From: Paenibacillus sp. SZ31
GTDB lineage: Bacteria; Bacillota; Bacilli; Paenibacillales; Paenibacillaceae
Assembly (NCBI RefSeq): GCF_012912005.1
Contig: NZ_JABBEA010000006.1
Coordinates: 1-64,000, forward strand
Direction of reading: 5' to 3'
Length of the DNA stretch: 64,000 nucleotides
Of the stretch, positions 25,868 to 34,675 are shown in pieces. The notes beneath the pieces are model-generated. The model was not told where the DNA came from, did no database searches, and saw only the letters and a program-made list of their open reading frames with translations. The translations under genes were made by a program, and so were the position numbers. Numbering within the stretch: the first letter of the stretch is position 1; every line of letters begins with the position of its first letter.

Positions 25868-26648
25868 ATATACCCCTCCTTGATAAAATATCAACTAGTT
25901 TGTTTGTTGTTAAATCAAATATACCTGTAATACAAGGGACTAATCAACCAATTTACTATAATATTTCCTCTCTCGCTTTTTTAAATTTTCTTCAGTTAAT
26001 ACATTAGTCAACTGAACACAGTAAAAGGCCAGGATTTTCATTCTGACCATAGTTATTTTTATTGTTTTCACTTACTTTTTCACTTTAAGTAACATTAAAC
26101 ATACTAACATTGGAATTCAATCGATCACAAATTGATCATCACAGTGCCCTGCTAAATTAATTATATAGAGGAGAATTACACATAAAGTAACTTTACTACT
26201 TCAATTTACCTAGTGCTTCCGATTATCTAAAGCTTGAAGGTAGCAAAACGGATCATCCGCTTAAGAGGAATTACATCAAAAAAATCCCAAAATTTTTCGA
26301 ACTCTTTGCACAGAATAGAAGTTTTATGTGAGCTAATGCGATATTGAGAATGAGAAGGTACTCTTCTTGAAAATGAAGAGCATCTTCTCCTATAAAATCA
26401 ATTATAAACTTGACCACAGCTTCACTCATTCTCAAATTTATAAAAACTACATAATACTATAAAGACAATTTAGTTCTGGATTCATGGTTGCTTTAATGAG
26501 AAAACTTGATTTATCAAGGAGAAACGACAATTTAAATTAAAGTTACCGACAAAACACCATCAAGTTAACGACATTTTAATTTAAAGTTAACATCGGGAGA
26601 TGAATGACAATGAATAAATATTCAGTTCCCATCGATTATGAAAAAGTT
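25868..26648. other. Non-coding region between parA and the right end
   Basis: No credible gene was found in these 780 AT-rich bases. A two-part hairpin lies at 26352-26389 (GAGAAG/CTTCTC and CTCTTC/GAAGAG arms). A pair of direct repeats at 26523-26594 is listed separately. The parA promoter probably lies near 25880-25960. The size and structure leave room for an unannotated RNA. Confidence 0.4.
26523..26594. repeat. Two 28-base direct repeats near the right end
   Basis: The copies are 26523-26550 and 26567-26594; they begin AACGACA, share TTAAAGTTA, and start 44 bases apart. They are unlike the TnsB-type repeats at the termini. Their form recalls ends of other Tn7/Tn5053-type elements, so they may be a remnant of another end or extra protein sites. 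Confidence 0.5.
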
Positions 26649-26686
26649 GTCTCATCAATTCTGAAAATAGTCCCACTAATTATGAC
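26649..26686 (-). repeat. Right-end TnsB-type repeats (two copies)
   Basis: The copies are 26649-26665 and 26670-26686, closely packed, in inverted orientation relative to the left-end set. Compact spacing resembles the Tn7 right end, which also lies next to its target gene. Confidence 0.75.
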
Positions 26687-26713
26687 GACGCACATTTTTT
26701 TTGAGTTCCTATC

Positions 26714-28009
26714 TTAGATCTTATAAGCCTTCATGGCCTTAAATAACTCTTTAAAGGTTGGACGTTTACCGTACATCAACACACCTGTGCGATAAATTTT
26801 CGCTGCAAGCCATCCGAAGATGACAATGGATACGACGAGAATCGCTAAGGATGTTAGAATCTCCCAAGTTGGTGCAACTCCTGCGCCAATCCGTACCAGA
26901 ATCGCGGTCGGCGACGTAAACGGAATGAAACTTGCGATTTTCAACAACAGAATGTTTGGCGTAGCAATACTGAAGATCGCAATATAGAAGGAAACGAGCG
27001 ACAGCATCGTGATCGGCAGAACAGCCTGACCGAGTTCTTCAGTACGACTTACCATTGAACCAATGGCAGCAAACAACACGGCATACAGGAAGTAACCCAG
27101 AATGTAGAATATGAGTCCGTACACAATAACTGCAATATTCACATCACTTACATTCATATTGAAGTCACCTAATACTGCACGGTTATGCGGCAGCAAGATA
27201 TTTCCGGCAACCACTGCTCCGAAGATCCCAATTTGCAGCATCCCCACCATGAAAATACCGATGATTTTACCAAACATCTGACTGAGCGGTGATACACTCG
27301 TAATCAGAATCTCCATAATACGTGAGCTCTTCTCAGCTGTGATCTCGGAGGCAATCATGTTGCCTGTCATCATCGTCGAGGTGAACAGCAGGATGATCAG
27401 CAAGTACACCACAATATAGTTAATCGGGCTCATTGCACCTTCAGAATCAGTACCAGCTCCGCTCTCATCTGTACTCAAGCTTTGCTCGGTGAGTTTCACA
27501 GGTGTTGTAATCAGTTCCTTCTGCTCCGCTGTGAGTACATCCTTCACAACCACATCCAACTTCACACTCTGCAACGCAGCTTCAATAGATGCGATAATCT
27601 GAGGTGATACGTCTTCTGCTGAATAGAGAATCGGCTGCGGGAACTCTTGCCCGGCAACGGCTTCAAACTTCAGATAACCATCGGTAAGCCCTGCTTCCAC
27701 ATCTGCCGCAAGAGCAGCCTCATCTTTGTCACCACTGGTGATGAATCGATAGGCCTGATCTCCTTGAGCCGCAGAGAAGCTCTCCAGTTTCTCGGAAACT
27801 TCAAGCTGCCCCGTACTTAAAAGACCAATATTTACAGGATTACTGCTTGAAGCTCCGCCAATGGGACCCCCGTTGAATAAGGTAATGAAATATGGAACAT
27901 TGAGTCCTATAGAAATTAAAAGTGCAAGTACAATGGTCGTCACCATGAATGATTTCGTTTTAACCTTGTTCTTAAAAGTAAATCCCGTAATCGTTCCCAT
28001 TTTATTCAT
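26714..28009 (-). CDS. yhaP: ABC-2-type exporter permease (YhaP/NatB-like)
   Basis: The 431-residue permease has one N-terminal membrane segment, a large extracytoplasmic domain of about 150 residues, and five or six C-terminal segments (STMMTGNMIASEITAEKSSR, the usual ABC-2 turn). This is the NatB/YhaP layout, exporting sodium or a toxic solute. The ATG at 28009 overlaps the yhaQ stop codon and follows AGGTGAG. The conserved C terminus (MYGKRPTFKELFKAMKAY) ends 20 bases from the transposon right end, so its coding 3' end may be the transposon's recognition site. The insertion left the protein intact. Confidence 0.85.
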   Translation of the reverse strand: MNKMGTITGFTFKNKVKTKSFMVTTIVLALLISIGLNVPYFITLFNGGPIGGASSSNPVNIGLLSTGQLEVSEKLESFSAAQGDQAYRFITSGDKDEAALAADVEAGLTDGYLKFEAVAGQEFPQPILYSAEDVSPQIIASIEAALQSVKLDVVVKDVLTAEQKELITTPVKLTEQSLSTDESGAGTDSEGAMSPINYIVVYLLIILLFTSTMMTGNMIASEITAEKSSRIMEILITSVSPLSQMFGKIIGIFMVGMLQIGIFGAVVAGNILLPHNRAVLGDFNMNVSDVNIAVIVYGLIFYILGYFLYAVLFAAIGSMVSRTEELGQAVLPITMLSLVSFYIAIFSIATPNILLLKIASFIPFTSPTAILVRIGAGVAPTWEILTSLAILVVSIVIFGWLAAKIYRTGVLMYGKRPTFKELFKAMKAYKI

Positions 28010-28907
28010 TCGACTCACCTACCTCACGAATAAAGATTTGGTTAAGCGTTGGTTCCTTGATCTCAAAGTGCTCCACTGTCGTCTGTGCCATCGCTGTTCT
28101 GAGAATCTCCTGAGCGGCTTCCACCTGTCCAATATGTATCAGGTATCCACGCTCGTTCCGCTCGACTTTCTTCACACCAGGCAATAGCTCCAATCCATCC
28201 ACATTTCCAAGCGTACTCAGATACACTTGCTCACGCGGATAACGGCTCTTGATCTCTTTGATCTCTCCTTGCACTACGGTATTGGAACTATGCAGAATGG
28301 TGATCTGACGACACAACTCCTCAACGTGTTCCATCCGGTGTGTGGAGAACAGTATCGCTGTTCCTTCATCACGCAATTCCTTAACGGTGGATTTGAGTAT
28401 CTCTACATTGACAGGGTCCAGTCCGCTGAACGCTTCATCCAGAATGAGAATCTGAGGTCTATGAACCACCGCGGCGATAAAGCCCATTTTCTGCTGGTTA
28501 CCTTTGGATAACTCCTCAATCTTCTTGTCGTAATACTCGGGTACCTCAAAACGATCCAACCAGTACTTGAGGCTCTGGTCTGCATCCTTGCCATTCATAC
28601 CACGGAGCCGTGCCAGGTAATTAATCTGTTCGCTGACTTTCACCTTCGGGTACAATCCGCGCTCTTCCGGAAGATAACCCATAATCTGTTGTAGCTCCGT
28701 GTTGTAGGGCTTGCCGTTGTACAGGATATTACCTCCGTCAGGGTGAATCAGTCCGAGCACCATACGCATTGTTGTTGTTTTACCTGCACCATTGGCTCCG
28801 AGCAGTCCGTAAATCTCCCCCTCTTTTACATTGAGCGTGACTCCATTAACGGCTGTTTTGTCTGCATATTGCTTGACGACTTGCTTCAATTCCAATCGGT
28901 TCATCAT
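28002..28907 (-). CDS. yhaQ: ABC transporter ATPase (YhaQ/NatA-like)
   Basis: The 301-residue ATPase has Walker A LLGANGAGKTTTMR, signature LSKGNQQKMGF and Walker B ILILDEAFSGLDP, with a C-terminal domain of about 90 residues, as in YhaQ. It pairs with the overlapping permease gene downstream. GGGAG lies 7 bases before the ATG. The preceding ATPase gene ends 17 bases upstream, so the operon is continuous. Confidence 0.9.
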   Translation of the reverse strand: MMNRLELKQVVKQYADKTAVNGVTLNVKEGEIYGLLGANGAGKTTTMRMVLGLIHPDGGNILYNGKPYNTELQQIMGYLPEERGLYPKVKVSEQINYLARLRGMNGKDADQSLKYWLDRFEVPEYYDKKIEELSKGNQQKMGFIAAVVHRPQILILDEAFSGLDPVNVEILKSTVKELRDEGTAILFSTHRMEHVEELCRQITILHSSNTVVQGEIKEIKSRYPREQVYLSTLGNVDGLELLPGVKKVERNERGYLIHIGQVEAAQEILRTAMAQTTVEHFEIKEPTLNQIFIREVGESNE

Positions 28908-28924
28908 TTATCGTCTCCCTTCGG

Positions 28925-29821
28925 TTATTTCCACTGTACGGGTGCATACCCGGCAATCCAGAATGCCAGCACTTCATCCAATTCCAAGTTACGTATCTTC
29001 AATACCCGGTTATTGGACAGCTCCAGCCTCTCCTGCGCTTCACTGATCCGGGTTGTAATTACGCGAATCAGACCTCTCTCTTCCAAAGAAGATTCCACAA
29101 CACCAGGAATACTCTCTGGCCTTAAATCTCCTTCATACCAGACTTCTTTCCATTGATCGAGCACCATATCTTTTTCGGCCATCCCCAGCGACTGACCACG
29201 GTGCATCAATACGATGTAATCCGCAAGCCTTTTGACTTCATCCGCAATATGGGTGGCAATCAGAATCGTGGTGTCTCCCCCAGCCATGAAGGTACGGAAC
29301 TGCTCAACCATCACTTTCCAGGCAAAGGGGTCCAGTCCTGATGACGGCTCATCCAAAAGTAATAATCTTGGGCGAGCTGCAATTGCAGCTGCAATCTCAA
29401 ACTTTCGCCGTTCTCCCTTGGACATCTTGTTCAGCTTCACATCAACAGGTACTTCCATGTCATGAATCAGTTGGTCGAACAACTTCATATCCCAACGCGG
29501 GTACCAGTAGGACCGGAAATGGGCTGCTTCCTGAGCTGTTATACGGTTCTCTTCCGAACCCGCGTTATCTGCCACAAAACCGATCTGTTGTCTCAGTTCA
29601 ATGGGGAGCAGCCCCTCATGTTCCTTCCCAAACCATATAATCTGTCCGGCATCTGGCAGCACTACTTGCTGCAGCATGTTAAGAAGTGTACTTTTACCTG
29701 AACCGTTATGACCGAGAATAGCGACTACATACCCTTCCGGAATGGAAAGATCAATCGGGCCAATAATTCTGCGTTTTCGCATTTTGGATACGCCGTTCAA
29801 CTGGATTGCTATAGGTTCCAT
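28925..29821 (-). CDS. ABC transporter ATPase (YtrB-like)
   Basis: The 298-residue ATPase has Walker A ILGHNGSGKSTLLN, signature MSKGERRKFEI and Walker B LLLLDEPSSGLDP. It differs from YhaQ in lacking a long Q-loop extension and resembles YtrB. It lies directly after the GntR gene and may pair with the 237-residue membrane protein encoded first in the operon. Confidence 0.85.
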   Translation of the reverse strand: MEPIAIQLNGVSKMRKRRIIGPIDLSIPEGYVVAILGHNGSGKSTLLNMLQQVVLPDAGQIIWFGKEHEGLLPIELRQQIGFVADNAGSEENRITAQEAAHFRSYWYPRWDMKLFDQLIHDMEVPVDVKLNKMSKGERRKFEIAAAIAARPRLLLLDEPSSGLDPFAWKVMVEQFRTFMAGGDTTILIATHIADEVKRLADYIVLMHRGQSLGMAEKDMVLDQWKEVWYEGDLRPESIPGVVESSLEERGLIRVITTRISEAQERLELSNNRVLKIRNLELDEVLAFWIAGYAPVQWK

Positions 29822-29836
29822 GTATGCATCACTCCC

Positions 29837-30235
29837 TTACTTCGCGTAAATAGTCTTCAGGACTTCCCGGAACAGGCTCTCCATCTCTTCTTCCGTACAT
29901 CCTACCGATTTCCCCGACTGCACCGCTGCCTGCATCGCTTCCTGTGCGGCCTTCAATCTATAATTTTCTCTGTCGCCGGCTTCTACCTGGGCCACAAATG
30001 TACCTGTCCCCTGCTTCGTACGAAGCAGGCCTTCATTCTCCAGATCCTGATAGACCCGTCTAACCGTAATGACACTACAATTCAGCGCTCCGGCGAACTC
30101 ACGAATGGACGGCAAATGTGTTCCCTCCCCCAACTGACCCGTAATAATTAACGATCTTAACTGATTTTCAATTTGGTGGTATAAAGGTTCAGCGCTATTT
30201 TCATTAATTTGAATGGGTATTTTCACATCTTGCAC
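29837..30235 (-). CDS. GntR/YtrA-family repressor
   Basis: The 132-residue protein has an N-terminal winged helix (EPLYHQIENQLRSLI, LPSIREFAGALNCSVITVRR) and a short C-terminal dimerisation helix, the YtrA subfamily layout. YtrA represses its own ABC operon and is relieved by cell-wall-active antibiotics. Its likely operator overlaps the operon promoter at 31089-31139. Confidence 0.88.
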   Translation of the reverse strand: MQDVKIPIQINENSAEPLYHQIENQLRSLIITGQLGEGTHLPSIREFAGALNCSVITVRRVYQDLENEGLLRTKQGTGTFVAQVEAGDRENYRLKAAQEAMQAAVQSGKSVGCTEEEMESLFREVLKTIYAK

Positions 30236-30315
30236 CTCGCCCTCCGGTACACTCCAGTCTGTTACCTGACCGTGCCGGTTTCATCCTGTATTCGTACATA
30301 AGCTCAACTCTCATT

Positions 30316-31029
30316 TTAATTCAAATCCCGAAGAACCAACTTCTTCAGCGTCAAGCGACTAAACAGCCATAATCCAGCTACGCCAGCTATCAGAGCAATC
30401 CACATGATCGGGGAAAGCAGCCCCCATGATTTACTTCCATCCATTACAATCCGTAATCCGTAACTGCCTGACATTCGAATCAGTATGGATATGCCAATGG
30501 CGAATGGTATAAAAAGCGTACTGAGAAACAAGTATTTCTTGCCACTGTTCAGAAACTCTCCGTAAATATAGAATCCTGTTACCAAGAGGCCATAACCTGT
30601 ACAGGTAAGGCTAAAAGCCAGATACTGATCCCATCGGAATCCTTCGGTATGAAGGTTAACCACGTATAACGATCCGTAGAAAAAGATTCCATTGTACGTA
30701 AACGCCATCAGAGACTGCTGTAGCCTTGACCACATCACCACTTGTTCAGGGATGGGGATTCTGCGATAGTAGGCCAGCATCTGCGTATAGGAATCCTCCT
30801 GTATGTAACGGAAGGAGCGCCTGCAGAACATGAACCCTTGAAATGGCAACATGATCAAAAAGAAGGAATCCACTACTGGATTAATAATATCTGTCTGTTG
30901 TTGTCCTAAAAACATCACACCGCTCATGCCGCCAGTGTATATCATGAATAATGCAGACCATAGCCATTGGAGCTTATCCTTACTCATCTGGCTGCGGGTC
31001 AACCACCACGCCTGCTTCCATTCGTTCAT
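30316..31029 (-). CDS. Membrane protein, first gene of the ABC operon
   Basis: The 237-residue protein has six predicted membrane segments and resembles small ABC-2 permeases. The ATG at 31029 is preferred over the GTG two codons earlier. It is the likely membrane partner of the YtrB-like ATPase. It carries no identifiable motif beyond topology. Confidence 0.7.
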   Translation of the reverse strand: MNEWKQAWWLTRSQMSKDKLQWLWSALFMIYTGGMSGVMFLGQQQTDIINPVVDSFFLIMLPFQGFMFCRRSFRYIQEDSYTQMLAYYRRIPIPEQVVMWSRLQQSLMAFTYNGIFFYGSLYVVNLHTEGFRWDQYLAFSLTCTGYGLLVTGFYIYGEFLNSGKKYLFLSTLFIPFAIGISILIRMSGSYGLRIVMDGSKSWGLLSPIMWIALIAGVAGLWLFSRLTLKKLVLRDLN

Positions 31030-31088
31030 ATGCACGCCTGCCTTTCACCTGTCATCTACTCATCTTGCTTATGGTGTTCACTGTGTTT

Positions 31089-31139
31089 ACTGTATATATC
31101 AATATACACAGTATACAGACCGATTTCTCATCCCGTCAA
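31089..31139 (-). promoter_or_regulatory. ABC operon promoter with GntR-type operator
   Basis: On the minus strand a -35 TTGACG (31134-31139) and a -10 TATACT (31110-31115) are 18 bases apart. A dyad, ACTGTATATATC/AATATACACAGT at 31089-31112, covers the start site and touches the -10, a fitting place for YtrA-type repression. Confidence 0.65.
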
Positions 31140-31238
31140 CCCCTAATTTTCCTGAATCAGGAAGACGAGATGGGACATAGTTCGAATTTACGTTAAAATA
31201 AATTATAGTAACGAATTAATGAAAGGAAGGTTATAGCT

Positions 31239-31568
31239 ATGGATTGGCTGGTCGAGCTCGGGTTTGTCCTCCTTTTCCTTATCGTCGTCATCTGGTTGAT
31301 CCTCCGGGATGAACCTCATCGTCATTCTGCTAAGAAAGGCAGACATCGCATCCGTCGTAACAATGGTTATACGGACTCTGCTTCGGGATATCCGGTCATT
31401 ACAGGAGATGACTCCTATGATCGACATTCCAGACACACATCGGATCACAAACATCATGATTCGGATTCTTCATCAAGCACACATTCTCATCACAACAGCG
31501 ATAGTGGTAGCAGCAATGACAGCGGTGGAGATAGCGGTGGCGGAGACAGTGGAGGTGGCGGGGATTAG
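31239..31568 (+). CDS. Small single-TM protein with His/Ser/Gly-rich tail
   Basis: The 109-residue protein has one N-terminal membrane segment (LGFVLLFLIVVIWLIL) followed by a disordered tail rich in His, Ser, Asp and Gly. The tail could bind metal ions. GAAAGGAAGG precedes the ATG and a strong hairpin follows the stop codon. Function unknown. Confidence 0.7.
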   Translation: MDWLVELGFVLLFLIVVIWLILRDEPHRHSAKKGRHRIRRNNGYTDSASGYPVITGDDSYDRHSRHTSDHKHHDSDSSSSTHSHHNSDSGSSNDSGGDSGGGDSGGGGD

Positions 31569-31591
31569 ACTTCATTCCGCAAATACAAAAG

Positions 31592-31638
31592 AAGGGCTGT
31601 ACCCATTATTGTGTGAACACAATTCGGGTACAGCCCTT
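31592..31638 (+). terminator. Strong hairpin terminator
   Basis: AAGGGCTGTACCC and GGGTACAGCCCTT pair perfectly, with an inner ATTGTGT/ACACAAT stem. The T run is short, so strength rests on the stem. It is bidirectional between convergent genes. Confidence 0.75.
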
Positions 31639-31678
31639 TGCCGTTCTCTAGCACCTGTTAGAAGAAGAGGCCTTGCGA

Positions 31679-32050
31679 TTAAATGAGGTTATAGCCACTA
31701 GGCAGACTGCGGTTGCTACGGATCGCACGAATCTCGGCCAGAGTCAACCGCTGATTCGTAGAGATCAGGGATTCCACGTCATTGCCACGGATCAGATCAT
31801 CCAAATCTCTCAAGTTGGTGTTGCCTCGGAAGACACGGAATCCACCCTGAAAGTTAGGCCGCGTAAACACAACCAGTGTTGCATTGGAACTTGTTGAGAA
31901 AAAGCGCAGGCTCTCTACCCCGTCCAAAATATTGTCCAGGTTACGAAGACCTGTGTTGCCACGATAGATGCGGCTTCTCCCTCTGTAGTTCTCTTCTGAA
32001 TACACGGTAAGACGTGGATACGTTTGACTGACGTTGACTGTTTTTTTCAT
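31679..32050 (-). CDS. Beta/gamma-crystallin-like protein
   Basis: The 123-residue protein has two Greek-key-type repeats: LTVYSEENYRGRSRIYRG with LRNLDNI, and LVVFTRPNFQGGFRVFRG with LRDLDDL. This is the pattern of bacterial beta/gamma-crystallins, small, often Ca-binding proteins. There is no signal peptide. The ATG at 32050 follows GAGGGGG; the frame extends 8 codons upstream without a site. Confidence 0.75.
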   Translation of the reverse strand: MKKTVNVSQTYPRLTVYSEENYRGRSRIYRGNTGLRNLDNILDGVESLRFFSTSSNATLVVFTRPNFQGGFRVFRGNTNLRDLDDLIRGNDVESLISTNQRLTLAEIRAIRSNRSLPSGYNLI

Positions 32051-32192
32051 TTTGTTTCCCCCTCTCGAACTCATTCTATGAACGAATGAGAGGGAAAGCG
32101 TGGACGAATGATCTGCTAGATTCGTCCATTTTCATATTTTCAGAAGAAAGTAGTGACGCACGCCCAAGTAACCGGAGGTTATGTCTCTACTT

Positions 32193-32657
32193 TTATACGC
32201 CGAGGATAGCTTCCCATACCGGACGTGTATGACCACCAGGATATAAGAGATACAACAGGACATACACGACAACACCTGTCAGTGCTGAGCCGAACCAGAT
32301 CATGGACGTGAACTTGCCCCAGCGGCGATGCGTTCCGAACTTCTTTTTGAATCCCAACACCAGTGTGGAGATGCCGAATACCGCAGCCACGGTAGCCAAG
32401 ATAATATGAAATATCAGAAATATCCGGTAAAAGATCTCCAGATCCGGGTCCCCGCCCCAAGCCGTATTGCCCACGAACACCGTGCGCGACATATAGATCA
32501 CAAAAAAGATTAAAGCCGCAATCGCTCCTGCGACCATAGCAGACTGGTGTGCCTCACGTTTGCCCCGAATAATCAGTGCCCACCCGATTCCCACCAGTAC
32601 TGCACTAATCACAATGAAAGAAGTACTGATCGTGGGTAGCAAAAAATACATATCCAT
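32193..32657 (-). CDS. DUF420 membrane protein, oxidase assembly (CtaM/YozB-like)
   Basis: The 154-residue protein has four membrane segments and matches DUF420, the family of staphylococcal CtaM, required for heme-copper oxidase activity. It follows ctaG in the same orientation by 35 bases and so belongs to the cytochrome oxidase cluster. Confidence 0.8.
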   Translation of the reverse strand: MDMYFLLPTISTSFIVISAVLVGIGWALIIRGKREAHQSAMVAGAIAALIFFVIYMSRTVFVGNTAWGGDPDLEIFYRIFLIFHIILATVAAVFGISTLVLGFKKKFGTHRRWGKFTSMIWFGSALTGVVVYVLLYLLYPGGHTRPVWEAILGV

Positions 32658-32692
32658 CGTGTGTTCCCCCTCTTGTTAGAACATTGACTTCA

Positions 32693-33616
32693 TTATTTGG
32701 CAGCCGGATTGAGCGGCCCTCCAGAGCCACCTGCAGGATACGAATCATCGTCATCTTCCTGTTTCTCTTTCCGATACCACTGGAAAAATACATAGGCCAG
32801 CATAGAGGCAAAGATCCCCTCCTGAATAAACTTCATCACAATGCCACCGACCTGCTGATCTTCCTTCGCGGAAGACAGAAAGTTGAAGAAGGCCGGCCCA
32901 CCAAATGAGCGAAGTAACGCCGTAGAATCTCCAGACACACAATACTGCATCGCTTCAGCCCACACTGCCGGGTTGCTGTACGTCTGATACAACGGCTCGG
33001 ATGCAAAGATAATTAATCCACAAGCAGGCGTAAGCAGTACCATATTTAAGAAAATAAACCCGATCTTGGATAACCCAGATGCTTGTCTGCCTTCTGGCAA
33101 TGGATTCAGCAATGTCCACCACATGAGCATAGAGGTAATGAACAGTGCAATATAATACAACCGGTGAACGGTAAAATTCAACATCACGTAGTCATGTACA
33201 ATCGGCAGGTGATACAGCGAGAACAGTCCATTAAAGAGCACTGCCGCAACGATCGGATGAGCCAGGAAAGATAGCTGGCGTGTAGGCAACCAACGCACGA
33301 TTCTGCGCCATACCCAGATCGGTAACCCTTTCATCATCAGCGGCGGCGCTACCAGATAGGAGAATGCCATGCTTACCATGTGGAAGCTAAACATCACGTG
33401 ACCGAGCAGATTAAAGGGCCCTGCTTGAGCCAGATACAGGACAAACAGCCCTGTAATAAACATGATTTTCTGCACAGCAGTCGCTGGCTCTGCATCCTTT
33501 ATTTGCTCGCTTAATGGTCCGACAAGCACCAAATAAGCTGCAGCAATGATCAGAAATAAAGCCAATATAAGCGGACTCCATAAGTCGTTAAAACTAAAGT
33601 ATTGCAACCCGAGCAT
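32693..33616 (-). CDS. ctaG: Cytochrome c oxidase assembly factor CtaG
   Basis: The 307-residue protein has seven membrane segments and fits the caa3-type CtaG family (HVMFSFHMVSMAFSYLVAPPLM, LYHLPIV). The frame is open to 33676, but the ATG at 33616 has a strong GGGGAGG 8 bases upstream and is preferred. Its His residues may help copper delivery. It follows ctaF. Confidence 0.85.
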   Translation of the reverse strand: MLGLQYFSFNDLWSPLILALFLIIAAAYLVLVGPLSEQIKDAEPATAVQKIMFITGLFVLYLAQAGPFNLLGHVMFSFHMVSMAFSYLVAPPLMMKGLPIWVWRRIVRWLPTRQLSFLAHPIVAAVLFNGLFSLYHLPIVHDYVMLNFTVHRLYYIALFITSMLMWWTLLNPLPEGRQASGLSKIGFIFLNMVLLTPACGLIIFASEPLYQTYSNPAVWAEAMQYCVSGDSTALLRSFGGPAFFNFLSSAKEDQQVGGIVMKFIQEGIFASMLAYVFFQWYRKEKQEDDDDSYPAGGSGGPLNPAAK

Positions 33617-33724
33617 ACGGGAAACCTCCCCGTGACCTAATTTGATTGTTGCCAGTATTCCTTTGAGTAGATCCACTCGCTACAAAGGGGAAAAGACGGC
33701 GGCAATGCGCCGCCGCCATCTCTT

Positions 33725-34045
33725 TTACCACCAGACCCAATACAGTGCCATAATGATGCACGTAAAGGCTACGAAAAAGCCAAAGGCCATGAACAGGATC
33801 GGCATCAAATGCCCTTTATCCTTCATGTGCATCCAGTAACCCAATTGAACGAATACCTGAAGAATCGCCATGACGAGTAAAATAATAATGGTAAAGGTTG
33901 TGTTGACCCCTCCGGCAGAAGCAGCCGCAAACGCAATCAGCGTGAGAATAATGGAGAAGATAAACACCACGACGTGTTTCTGCGGCCCTTCCGTCCGGTG
34001 ACGGTGTTTCACAGGCTGTTCATCTGTCTTATCCTGTGTCGACAT
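33725..34045 (-). CDS. ctaF: Cytochrome c oxidase subunit IV
   Basis: The 106-residue protein has three membrane segments and matches COX4_pro-type subunits. A basic N-terminal tail (VKHRHRTEGPQKH) faces the cytoplasm. It lies three bases after ctaE in the operon. Confidence 0.85.
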   Translation of the reverse strand: MSTQDKTDEQPVKHRHRTEGPQKHVVVFIFSIILTLIAFAAASAGGVNTTFTIIILLVMAILQVFVQLGYWMHMKDKGHLMPILFMAFGFFVAFTCIIMALYWVWW

Positions 34046-34048
34046 GTG

Positions 34049-34675
34049 TTACCCCACCTTTCCGAGCAGGTACACGACCGTAAAGATGAACACCCAGACC
34101 ACGTCAATAAAGTGCCAATACATTGCGGAGACGTATACTTTAGGTGCAGTTACGACCGTCAATCCTTTTTTGAACAGCTGCCCGATAATGATTCCGATCC
34201 ACACAATACCGAAAGCAACGTGGGCTCCGTGGAACCCGACCAGTGTATAGAATGCTGAACTGAATGCACTGGTGGTCATACCGAACTCTTTATGTTTCAC
34301 ATATTCATAGAACTCGTATATTTCCAGTGCAAGAAATCCCATACCCAGTACTACAGTGATACCCAGCCACAATGCCAGTGCATCTCGCTTGCCCTTATGC
34401 ATGGCCTGAATTGCAAATACACTTGTCAAACTACTGACTAGGAGAATGAATGTTGCAGCGGCCACGAGCGGCAGGTGGAACAATTCATTCGCCGTAGGTC
34501 CATCATTGGTTTGACCACGAAGAGCCAGGAAGGTAGCAAAGAGTGTCCCGAACAGTACCGTTTCGCCGCCAAGGAACAACCAGAAGGCGATAAGCTTGTT
34601 ACGTCCTTCCAGCGTTGCTTTCTCCGGTTCATGCGGCAATTTGTCGTTCACCGGTTCGGCATGTGAGGTTGTCAT
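34049..34675 (-). CDS. ctaE: Cytochrome c oxidase subunit III
   Basis: The 208-residue protein has five membrane segments, with family motifs FWLFLGGETVLFGTLFATF and FHGAHVAFG. Its ATG overlaps the ctaD stop codon (ATGA), implying translational coupling. Confidence 0.92.
   Translation of the reverse strand: MTTSHAEPVNDKLPHEPEKATLEGRNKLIAFWLFLGGETVLFGTLFATFLALRGQTNDGPTANELFHLPLVAAATFILLVSSLTSVFAIQAMHKGKRDALALWLGITVVLGMGFLALEIYEFYEYVKHKEFGMTTSAFSSAFYTLVGFHGAHVAFGIVWIGIIIGQLFKKGLTVVTAPKVYVSAMYWHFIDVVWVFIFTVVYLLGKVG

Larger units (their letters stand above)
2294..26694. mobile_element. Tn7-like transposon of about 24.4 kb
   Basis: Both ends begin TGTG, then a few variable bases, then GTCATAATTAGTG; at the right end this is read on the minus strand. 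The left end holds three and the right end two copies of a 17-base repeat typical of TnsB binding sites. Five T residues flank each side, consistent with the 5-bp duplication of Tn7 relatives, but these lie in T8 tracts and so are not proof. Inside are tnsA, tnsB, tnsC and two tniQ/tnsD-like genes, plus defence, arsenic-resistance and unknown cargo. Base composition is clearly more AT-rich than either flank. The intact genes and ends suggest a recent or functional element. Confidence 0.9.

Noticed and set aside
26714-28009. Gene disruption by the transposon
   Set aside because: The permease stop codon lies 20 bases outside the element, so the gene is intact.
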